DNA from: an uncultured Bacilli bacterium
GTDB lineage: Bacteria; Bacillota_I; Bacilli_A; RF39; UBA660
DNA: 7,681 bases
Reading direction: 5' to 3'
Assembly: GCA_947626425.1 (NCBI GenBank)
Contig: CANQRX010000066.1
Span: 1 to 7,681 of the forward strand
Numbering within the stretch: the stretch's first letter is position 1; each line of letters opens with the position of its first letter. A program made the position numbers and the translations under genes. A model generated the notes under the pieces. The model had not been told where the DNA came from. It made no database searches and saw only the letters and a program-made list of their open reading frames with translations. Positions 1-4,597 of this stretch are shown here, piece after piece.

Positions 1-180
1 ACAATTTTTACAGCAAAAAATTATGGCTTACATAAAATAAGTTTAAGAGTAACGGATAATACCAATAATGTAAGTGGCGAAGTAATAAAAGAAGTTGAAA
101 TAAAAAGAACCAGAAACAATAAATATAAAAGGAGCAGATATTCAGATAGCCACTTGTGGAGATGGATTATACCGAGTTGA
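1..180 (+). pseudogene. Ig-like segment of a surface protein, cut from its C-terminal domain by a frameshift
   Basis: Frame 1 is open from the window edge to a TGA at 178-180. Up to about position 112 it reads like the end of a bacterial Ig-like or PKD-type surface repeat: a YGLHKISLRVTDN-type strand, then NNVSGEVIKEVEIKRT. After that the frame becomes nonsense (RNNKYKRSRYSDS and onward). Sensible sequence resumes at the same point in frame 2, giving ETINIKGADIQIATCGDGLYRV. The simplest reading is one protein with a single extra base (or an equivalent +1 shift) between about 104 and 120. The N-terminal part, including any signal peptide, lies outside the window. The shift could be real decay or a sequencing or assembly error. 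A programmed -1 shift is excluded because the required shift is +1. Confidence 0.6.
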
Positions 181-1099
181 ACATAACGAAGCAGGTGTTG
201 ATGAAAATTGGAAAGGAACAGAATATCGCTTTGCCGGAGTAAATTATAAAGATGCCAATACCTCATATGTCCATAATTATGTCAAATTTAATGAAGAAAA
301 ATGGCGAATTATCGGATTAGTGAATGTTAAAACAGAAGAAGGAAATTATGAGCAACGCTTAAAAATCGTGCGAACTGATGGAGTAAATGGACAAACAAAT
401 TTTGGAAGTTATTATTGGGATACAAGTACAAATAATTGGACAACATCAAAATTAAAAAATATGTTAAACGGAATTTACTATAGCAGTGGAAATGGAGAAT
501 GTTATACAAGTAGTAGTACAGCAATCCAATGTGATTTTAGTCAAAGTGCTACTACTTTACCAAAAGGATTAGATGATACAGCCCGAGGAATGGTAGATGG
601 AGAAGTAACATGGAATTTAGGAGGAACAGCAAATTATACTAGTTCAACAAATGGCTTAGTAACGCATTTTTATAATTATGAGAGAGGAACGACAGTAAAC
701 GGTAGTCATCAGAAAGAATGGACAAAAGTTAATGATTCAGAATATCATAAAGGAGTAGGCTTAATTTATCCGAGCGATTATGGATACGCAAGTCATGGAG
801 GAAGCAAAGGAAGAGATTTTTGCTTTGCAAAAGAATTGTACAGATGGGATACAGGAGATTATAAAACAAACTGTTCAAGTAATGATTGGTTAAAGCCAAG
901 TAGTAGCTATTTATGGACGATTACGCCGTATTCGGGCGATTCCTACTATGCGTTCCCTGTCGACTCGCGGGGGTATGTCAACTGCCGCAGCGTCTATAAC
1001 TCCTACGTCGTCTGGCCCGTCGTGTATCTGAAATCGAATATTCAGATTTCCGGCGGTGAAGGAACTTTTGAAAATCCGTATACGTTATCTGGGAATTAA
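104..1099 (+). CDS. C-terminal part of DUF6273-like variable surface protein, probable DGR target
   Basis: Frame 2 is open from 104 to the TAA at 1097-1099. The GTG at 320 is only the first formal start codon; homologous-looking sequence (GDGLYRVEH, then KFNEEKWRIIGL) runs upstream of it, so the true start is outside the window. The order of motifs fits a family I recall from gut Firmicutes surface proteins: GDGLY, WRIIGL, IVRTDG, SYYWD, NNW, a variable middle, VGLIYPSDYGYA, NDWL, WTITPYSG, then a hypervariable stretch, then VVYLKSNIQISGGEGTFENPYTL. DUF6273 is my best domain name and was not checked. The fold may resemble the C-type lectin/formylglycine-generating-enzyme fold common in DGR targets, but that is inference. 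Residues 204-248 (counted from 320) are encoded by a GC-rich, NNC-codon block unlike the rest of the gene. The likely role is a displayed ligand-binding or adhesion protein; the substrate is unknown. Confidence 0.7.
   Translation, partial: KEPETINIKGADIQIATCGDGLYRVEHNEAGVDENWKGTEYRFAGVNYKDANTSYVHNYVKFNEEKWRIIGLVNVKTEEGNYEQRLKIVRTDGVNGQTNFGSYYWDTSTNNWTTSKLKNMLNGIYYSSGNGECYTSSSTAIQCDFSQSATTLPKGLDDTARGMVDGEVTWNLGGTANYTSSTNGLVTHFYNYERGTTVNGSHQKEWTKVNDSEYHKGVGLIYPSDYGYASHGGSKGRDFCFAKELYRWDTGDYKTNCSSNDWLKPSSSYLWTITPYSGDSYYAFPVDSRGYVNCRSVYNSYVVWPVVYLKSNIQISGGEGTFENPYTLSGN
917..1063 (+). other. Putative DGR variable region (VR)
   Basis: Hand count gives 75 G or C in 140 bases (about 54%) for 921-1060, against 51 in 140 (about 36%) for 721-860 of the same gene. 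Of the 29 codons from 938 to 1024, 18 end in C (tcc, tac, ttc, gtc, gac, aac, tgc, cgc, agc and others), whereas C-ending codons are rare elsewhere in this AT-rich gene. First and second bases of these NNC codons vary freely. This is what adenine-specific mutagenesis of AAC codons in a DGR template repeat leaves behind. The block sits just before a conserved-looking end (VVYLKSN, GGEGT), the usual place for a VR. Boundaries are set by composition and are approximate. No template copy or reverse transcriptase is present here, so the assignment rests on pattern alone. Confidence 0.6.
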
Positions 1100-1130
1100 T
1101 ATTATCAAGGAAAATTAGATTATTATCCGT

Positions 1131-1144
1131 TTTGATATATCAAA
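1131..1144. repeat. Perfect 14-bp palindrome between variable gene and integrase remnant
   Basis: TTTGATATATCAAA reads identically on both strands, about 30 bp after the stop of the variable gene. It has no following T-run, so it is not a standard intrinsic terminator. It could be a hairpin downstream of the putative VR, a recombinase arm site left by the decayed integrase, or chance in AT-rich DNA. Confidence 0.35.
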
Positions 1145-1153
1145 TTATACTAA

Positions 1154-1606
1154 TCAATCAAAACAAGAAATTTAGTAATATTAAGTTTGTTATATGATAC
1201 AGCAAGAGCAAGTGAAATCATTCATTTAAAATTAGAAGACATTCATTTAGAAGAAAAATATGTTATTTTAAATGGGAAAGGTTTCAAACAAAGAATAGTT
1301 CCCTTAATGGAAACTACCATACAACTATTAAAAATATATTTAAAAGAAAATAAATTAAATACATATTTATTTGAGAATAAAAATCATCTTATGAATCTAG
1401 ATTTTATAGCAGATGTTTTAGAAAAATATACTTTGAATATATCTAAAAATATAACTCCTCATACACTTCATCATGCTCGTGCAATTCATTTGCTAAAATC
1501 AGGTGTACCAGTAATTATGATAAGAGATTTATTAGGGCATGAGTCTGTTATAACAACCGAAGAAAATGCTTTAGTATTCTGTGGGAAAAAATGTATTGTT
1601 AGATAA
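1154..1606 (+). pseudogene. Tyrosine recombinase/integrase, N-terminally truncated and catalytically dead
   Basis: The family cuts and rejoins DNA with an R-K-HxxR-H-Y active site. Here the C-terminal catalytic half is recognisable: LVILSLLYDTARASE, LKLEDIHLEEKYVILNGKG, RIVPL, YLFENK, PHTLHHARAIHLLKSGVP, IMIRDLLGHESVITTEE. Homology runs in frame upstream of the first possible start (TTG 1187) back to about 1154, where a TAA at 1151-1153 closes the frame. The N-terminal core-binding domain is missing, leaving 139 residues from the TTG against roughly 300 in the family. The DTGARxSE-type motif has lost one codon. The HxLR motif reads HTLH (Arg to His), and the expected nucleophile Tyr after TTE is Asn (AAT, one base from TAT). 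The last residues are out of family. No SD precedes the TTG. This is a decaying remnant, probably of a mobile element. Confidence 0.8.
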
Positions 1607-1716
1607 GAGTGTTGAATAATTAAATATTTTTGTTTAATTTTCTTTTTATATCTTTAGTTAAAATAATTTTAAATTTAATTTTTTTGGTGATTTGTCATCC
1701 CCCTCGAGAATAAGCC

Positions 1717-1745
1717 TTGACATTGAAATTAGTTTTAAGTATTAT
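1717..1745 (+). promoter_or_regulatory. Sigma-A type promoter of the SpoVID/YsxE operon
   Basis: TTGACA (1717-1722) is followed by a 17-bp spacer and TATTAT (1740-1745). Transcription should begin near 1752, giving a leader of about 20 bases that contains the SD AGGAAGGA (1757-1764), 7 bases before the ATG at 1772. No other good promoter appears before the next three genes, so it probably drives all four. It is a vegetative-type promoter; I saw no sporulation sigma-factor site in front of this operon. Confidence 0.7.
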
Positions 1746-1771
1746 AAAAAGGGAATAGGAAGGAATTTTTA

Positions 1772-2335
1772 ATGGAAAAAATAGAAGAATATCAAAAAAA
1801 TTATGATAATAATCGTCAAAGATGGATAACTAAAATAAAAAAAATTAGAACTAATGAAATCAAAAAAGAAATTACCATTGCTCTTGCCGCCTTGGCAGGT
1901 GGTGGACTAATATTTGCTCAAGGTTCTAATTTTGTCAGAAATTTCAAAGAAGATTTAGCTAAAAAACCAGTTAATAAAGAAGTTCAAAGGATTATTAGAA
2001 AAAGTGAAATTTTAATACCTACTGATGATAGGTCAAAAGGGCTTTATCAACCAGCTTATGATCATCGAACGATGGCAAATGAAGTTGAAAATGTCTTTGA
2101 ACAATCAGACATTGAAGGCAAAATAGTTTTAGGACAGCTAAATCGGAATATGGCAGAACCTGATTATAATATGCCTTTTGTATTTCAAAATTTAGATGAT
2201 AAGTATGATTATGGTGCATTAGACTTCGAAAGTTATGTTACAAGTTTGGGTTATAACTCTGTTGATGAATATTATGATGCCATGGAGGCTATCAATGCGA
2301 ATTTACCAAGAGATGAAAGAGGGAAAACATTATGA
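1772..2335 (+). CDS. Unrecognised membrane-anchored protein, first gene of operon
   Basis: The product has 187 residues and I do not recognise a family. Residues 1-32 are basic and hydrophilic, with many Lys, Arg and Asn. Residues 33-50 form one moderately hydrophobic, Ala/Gly-rich segment that could be a single membrane helix. The rest is soluble, with an acidic, Tyr/Asp-rich second half. There is no cleavable signal peptide and no cysteine. The charge pattern would suggest a basic N-terminus inside and the C-terminal domain outside, or a membrane-peripheral protein; this is inference. The start is supported by a strong SD (AGGAAGGA, 7-base gap) and the upstream promoter. The stop overlaps the next start as ATGA, indicating translational coupling with the DUF1292-like gene. 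Shared transcription with the SpoVID-like and YsxE-like genes makes an envelope or spore-related role possible but unproven. Confidence 0.75.
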   Translation: MEKIEEYQKNYDNNRQRWITKIKKIRTNEIKKEITIALAALAGGGLIFAQGSNFVRNFKEDLAKKPVNKEVQRIIRKSEILIPTDDRSKGLYQPAYDHRTMANEVENVFEQSDIEGKIVLGQLNRNMAEPDYNMPFVFQNLDDKYDYGALDFESYVTSLGYNSVDEYYDAMEAINANLPRDERGKTL

Positions 2336-2577
2336 ATGAAGAAATGACAGTAATAACTTTAAATGATAATAAAGAATATGGCATTTTAGATAAGATTGTC
2401 ATTAATAATCAAAAATATTTAGTTTTATTTGATATGGTAAATCCCGAACATTTTGAAATAGTTAAATATGAAAAAAGTGCCGAAAAGTCATATATTTTAG
2501 ATATTACCGAAGAAGAATTTAATTTAGTTAGCAAAGATTTTTATTTAAAACATCCCGAATTAAAAAGTAATGTTTAG
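2332..2577 (+). CDS. DUF1292-family small protein (YrzB-like)
   Basis: The product is an 81-residue protein matching the general pattern of DUF1292 (B. subtilis YrzB type). It has an opening beta strand (TVITLNDN), a short turn, a second strand ending in a K-Y-L-V-L segment (residues 28-32), a strand ending IVKYEK, and a C-terminal DITEEEFNLVSKDF helix. The family is small, cytoplasmic, widespread in Bacillota and of unknown biochemical function. Its usual length is about 80-100 residues, so this looks complete. The start overlaps the previous stop (ATGA), with AAAGAGGG at 2316-2323 as a plausible SD. A second ATG four codons later is an alternative. It is followed by 49 bases to the next gene in the same operon. 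The assignment rests on pattern, not a profile search. Confidence 0.7.
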   Translation: MNEEMTVITLNDNKEYGILDKIVINNQKYLVLFDMVNPEHFEIVKYEKSAEKSYILDITEEEFNLVSKDFYLKHPELKSNV

Positions 2578-2610
2578 GCATTATTTTTTTTTATATTCAT
2601 ATATTTTTAG

Positions 2611-2619
2611 AAAGGAGGG
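2611..2619 (+). promoter_or_regulatory. Strong SD that fixes a TTG start for the SpoVID-like gene
   Basis: AAAGGAGGG ends 7 bases before TTG 2627-2629. The frame is open further upstream to an ATG at 2570, but that start would overlap the DUF1292 gene, add a Phe/Tyr-rich stretch unlike the family, and place this SD inside the coding region. TTG 2627 gives MKSVIPFTKELEF, which matches the expected beginning of the domain. Confidence 0.8.
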
Positions 2620-2626
2620 TGATTAT

Positions 2627-3442
2627 TTGAAAAGTGTGATACCTTTTACAAAAGAATTAGAATTTGATACTAAAGTTAGTGAAATAACGAGTATTTCCTT
2701 AGAAAGGGAGTTTGAAATTTTAGATGGGAGCATTGAAGGACATTTATTTATAACGGGAGAATATAAAAGTCATGAAGTAAGTGTTAATATAATTCCTTTT
2801 TCCTTTAAAATTCCTTTTTCGATTGCTTTATCAAGTGAAACAAACAAAGATAGCATTTCCCTAGAAATTAGCGATTTTGCTTATGATACTTTAGGCGATA
2901 ATAAAATTAAAGTTCATATTGAATTAGAACTAGCCTTTGAACAATTGGAAATCGAAGAAAAAGAAGAAAACGAAGAAAGAAATATTGAAGTTCATACCGA
3001 TGAAATTTTAGAGATGATGGAAGAACAAAATATGCTTGATATGCCTTTTGAACAAGAAAATGTTAGTGATGAAGATATTCAGATAATTTCTAATGAAGAG
3101 GAAATTAAAGGGTCAGTAGAAAGTGAAATAATGCCAATTGAAACAAATGAGGTTTCAAAAGAAAATGAAGTAATGCCGATTGCAGAAGAAGCACCATTAG
3201 CTAATGAAATTATAAAGGAGGAAACTATGGTTGAAGAAGCAACACCCAAAGAAGAAGTAGTAATTGAAAGTAATACAAGTGAAGAATATATGACTTATCA
3301 TATTCATATTTTACAAGAAGGGGAAAGCTTAGAAACATTATGCAATATGTATCATACAACTGGTGGTTTTTTGGCGGAGTATAATGATATAAGTTCTTTA
3401 AACGTTGGGGATAAAATTTTAATTCCGATTGAAAATGAATAG
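2627..3442 (+). CDS. spoVID: SpoVID-like spore coat morphogenesis protein with C-terminal LysM domain
   Basis: The product has 271 residues from the TTG start. Residues 1 to about 110 resemble the N-terminal beta-rich domain of SpoVID: an IPFTKELEF opening, then ITSISLEREFEI, then SIEGHLFITGEY at 35-46, a conserved-looking block, and a FSFKIPFSIAL strand. A very acidic, Glu-rich linker follows (about 111-223), with an imperfect MPI-centred repeat. The last 48 residues (224-271) are a LysM domain (YHIHILQEGESLETL and, near the end, LNVGDKILIPIENE), which binds glycan or muropeptide. In B. subtilis SpoVID drives encasement of the forespore by the coat and binds SpoIVA; it is 575 residues, so this version is about half length, mainly through a shorter linker. 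The downstream neighbour is YsxE-like, the same order as in Bacillus. The stop overlaps the next start by 8 bases. Domain assignment is by eye; the synteny strengthens it. Confidence 0.75.
   Translation: MKSVIPFTKELEFDTKVSEITSISLEREFEILDGSIEGHLFITGEYKSHEVSVNIIPFSFKIPFSIALSSETNKDSISLEISDFAYDTLGDNKIKVHIELELAFEQLEIEEKEENEERNIEVHTDEILEMMEEQNMLDMPFEQENVSDEDIQIISNEEEIKGSVESEIMPIETNEVSKENEVMPIAEEAPLANEIIKEETMVEEATPKEEVVIESNTSEEYMTYHIHILQEGESLETLCNMYHTTGGFLAEYNDISSLNVGDKILIPIENE
3214..3229 (+). promoter_or_regulatory. Internal SD and in-frame ATG that could give a free LysM protein
   Basis: AAAGGAGG (3214-3221) stands 5 bases before ATG 3227-3229, which is in frame with the SpoVID-like gene. Initiation here would yield a 71-residue product made of 22 acidic linker residues plus the whole LysM domain. 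The SD is built from AAG and GAG codons, although the surrounding linker mostly uses AAA and GAA. It may still be chance, since Lys-Glu-Glu codons easily resemble an SD. Confidence 0.35.
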
Positions 3443-4328
3443 TCGAAGTATTGATGTTATTAAAGAAATTTATAAACCTTACAAATATACAATCAAAGGT
3501 GGAGCCCATATTTTAAAAAGTACTTCGGGAGATGTTGTAGTTAAAGAAAAAAAGAAAGACATAAAAAAACTATACAATTATTTATATAGTCGTAACTTTA
3601 ATAGTTTTCCGGATTTAATTGATGATTCCCGAGAAGATATTGTTGTTTATAAATATGCTTCTGATACTTACATGCCTAAAGAACAAAAAGCTAGTGACTT
3701 AATTAAATTAATTGCCACACTTCATCATAAAACATCTTATGAAAAGGAAGTTAGTAAAACGGATTATCAAAATATTTATGATGCTATTAATGACCAAATT
3801 GAATATTTACGTTATTATTATGACACGACGTTTGAAGAATTTTTTAAGGAAGTTTATCCGTCTCCCAGTCAGTACTTTTTATTAACAAATATTTCAAAAA
3901 TTTTGGCAACTTTTGATTTTGCTTCTCATGAATTAGAAGATTGGTTTAGTAAAGTCGTCGATTTAAAAGAGTTTCGCGTTTGTCAAATTCACAATAAATT
4001 ATCATTAGATCATTATTTAAAAAGTGATAAAGATTATTTAATAAGTTGGGATGATAGTCGCATTGATAGTCCTATTTTAGATTTAATTCATTTTTATCAA
4101 CAAGAATATTTTGATTTACCATTTCAAAATCTTTTCGAAAGTTATTTAAAAATTAATCCATTATCAGCCGAAGAAAAACAATTATTTTTTATTGTTATTT
4201 CGCTGCCTTTTAAAATTGAATTTAAAGGAAGTGAATTAACGATTTATCAAAATATTCGGAATGTTTTAGATTATGTTTATAAAACCGAAGAATTAATAAG
4301 GCCATATTATGCGGTAGAGGAAGAATAA
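3435..4328 (+). CDS. ysxE: YsxE/CotS-family protein, kinase fold, probably spore coat associated
   Basis: The product has 297 residues from ATG 3435; TTG 3429 is an alternative, and neither has a strong SD. Both overlap the SpoVID-like stop, suggesting translational coupling. The sequence fits the CotS/YsxE branch of the aminoglycoside-phosphotransferase-like fold. An N-terminal lobe has a VVVKEKK strand near residue 37. A LIKLIATLHHKT helix follows, then VCQIHNKLSLDHYL (about 182-195), then a LISWDD strand (about 202-207) and DSPILDLIHFYQQ. The catalytic HGDxxxxN motif of active kinases reads HNKLSLDH, so the catalytic Asp is not in its usual place; the Asp of the second metal motif may survive in WDD. 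An inactive or altered kinase is likely, as in YsxE-type proteins. In B. subtilis ysxE lies directly after spoVID and is linked to the spore coat. The 3' end overlaps a minus-strand small gene by 36 bases. Confidence 0.75.
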   Translation: MNSRSIDVIKEIYKPYKYTIKGGAHILKSTSGDVVVKEKKKDIKKLYNYLYSRNFNSFPDLIDDSREDIVVYKYASDTYMPKEQKASDLIKLIATLHHKTSYEKEVSKTDYQNIYDAINDQIEYLRYYYDTTFEEFFKEVYPSPSQYFLLTNISKILATFDFASHELEDWFSKVVDLKEFRVCQIHNKLSLDHYLKSDKDYLISWDDSRIDSPILDLIHFYQQEYFDLPFQNLFESYLKINPLSAEEKQLFFIVISLPFKIEFKGSELTIYQNIRNVLDYVYKTEELIRPYYAVEEE

Positions 4329-4472
4329 AAGGAGTAAAACTTCTAAAAATAAAATAAATATATTAAAGCGAAGGGGTAAAATTAAAGTAATTATGACTTG
4401 ATAAAAAATTAAAACGCATAAAACTAAAACCGCAAAAACACTTAGAAAATTATTATGTTTGGGATGTTTCAT
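4293..4472 (-). CDS. Small two-helix membrane protein (59 residues), unrecognised
   Basis: Reading the minus strand from ATG 4472-4470 to TAA 4295-4293 gives 59 residues. There is a short polar start (MKHPKHNN), a first hydrophobic helix (about 9-34, FLSVFAVLVLCVLIFYQV and on), a one-Arg turn (LPLRFN), and a second helix (about 38-53) ending in YRIIWPY. The SD AGGTGA (4482-4477) stands 4 bases before the ATG. The gene fills the space between the ysxE-like gene and the divergent ftsK-like gene and overlaps the ysxE-like 3' end tail-to-tail. Two clean helices separated by a charged turn, with an SD and a gene-sized fit to the gap, favour a real gene. Against it, AT-rich DNA often gives hydrophobic reading frames, and there is no homology I recognise. 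Function is unknown. Confidence 0.5.
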   Translation of the reverse strand: MKHPKHNNFLSVFAVLVLCVLIFYQVIITLILPLRFNIFILFLEVLLLLFFLYRIIWPY

Positions 4473-4487
4473 AAAATCACCTATACT

Positions 4488-4517
4488 ATTTTATGAATAA
4501 GTCCCAATTTTTGTTAA
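4488..4517 (-). promoter_or_regulatory. Possible weak promoter for the small minus-strand gene
   Basis: On the minus strand TTAACA (4517-4512) is followed by an 18-base spacer and TAAAAT (4493-4488). The -35 matches five of six consensus bases. Predicted initiation near 4481 would fall inside the SD and leave a leader of only about ten bases, which weakens the call. Confidence 0.25.
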
Positions 4518-4547
4518 ACTGTCTTATCACGTGTCAACTTATCGTCA

Positions 4548-4563
4548 TTTCTTTGCAAAGAAA
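4548..4563. promoter_or_regulatory. Perfect 16-bp palindrome over the ftsK promoter -35, candidate operator
   Basis: TTTCTTTGCAAAGAAA is identical on both strands. It covers the whole -35 hexamer (TTGCAA) of the downstream promoter, where a dimeric repressor would block RNA polymerase. The regulator is unknown. Part of the symmetry could be chance because TTTGCAAA is itself symmetric, but eight exact base pairs per side is more than the promoter needs. Confidence 0.4.
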
Positions 4564-4581
4564 CTTTTTTAGTTTTATAAT
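4553..4581 (+). promoter_or_regulatory. Sigma-A type promoter of the ftsK/spoIIIE gene
   Basis: TTGCAA (4553-4558), a 17-bp spacer and a perfect TATAAT (4576-4581). Predicted initiation near 4588 leaves about ten bases before ATG 4598, just enough for the SD-like GGTGG at 4588-4592. The promoter lies inside the longer open frame that starts at 4493, so that longer start is unlikely. Confidence 0.65.
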
Positions 4582-4597
4582 ATTTATGGTGGTATTT

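Noticed and set aside
98..112. Programmed -1 frameshift at the A-rich stretch before the variable domain
   Set aside because: The downstream frame is +1 relative to the upstream one and there is no A AAA AAG heptamer in the right phase.
21..266. 81-residue open frame on the minus strand
   Set aside because: It lies opposite the surface-protein coding sequence, has no SD, and is rich in Leu/Ile/Phe as expected for the complement of AT-rich coding DNA.
327..524. 65-residue open frame on the minus strand
   Set aside because: Antisense shadow of the DUF6273-like domain, whose plus-strand motifs are clear.
1618..1639. AT-only hairpin (AATTAAA/TTTAATT) after the integrase remnant
   Set aside because: A seven-pair stem of only A and T without a clean following U-run is expected by chance in this spacer and is too weak to call a terminator.
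2019..2219. 66-residue open frame on the minus strand
   Set aside because: Entirely inside the first operon gene, His/Leu-rich, with no start signal.
2570..2626. Upstream ATG extension of the SpoVID-like gene
   Set aside because: It overlaps the previous gene, adds a Phe/Tyr-rich stretch unlike the family, and would place the strong SD at 2611-2619 inside the coding region; TTG 2627 is better.
3225..3509. 94-residue open frame on the minus strand
   Set aside because: It spans the junction of two well-supported plus-strand genes and is a shadow of the Glu-rich linker and LysM coding.
4336..4345. AAAACTTCTA, identical to one arm of the terminator at 7629
   Set aside because: No complementary arm is nearby, so it forms no hairpin; a shared 10-mer in AT-rich DNA is likely chance.
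4488..4496. Sigma-K-like -10 (CATAAAATA on the minus strand) before the small membrane gene
   Set aside because: The implied start of transcription would cut off the SD, and the -35 match is only two bases; not distinguishable from chance in AT-rich DNA.
4493..4597. 35-residue N-terminal extension of the DNA translocase
   Set aside because: It contains the promoter (TATAAT at 4576-4581) and precedes a typical MAKKKK start with an SD-like sequence.
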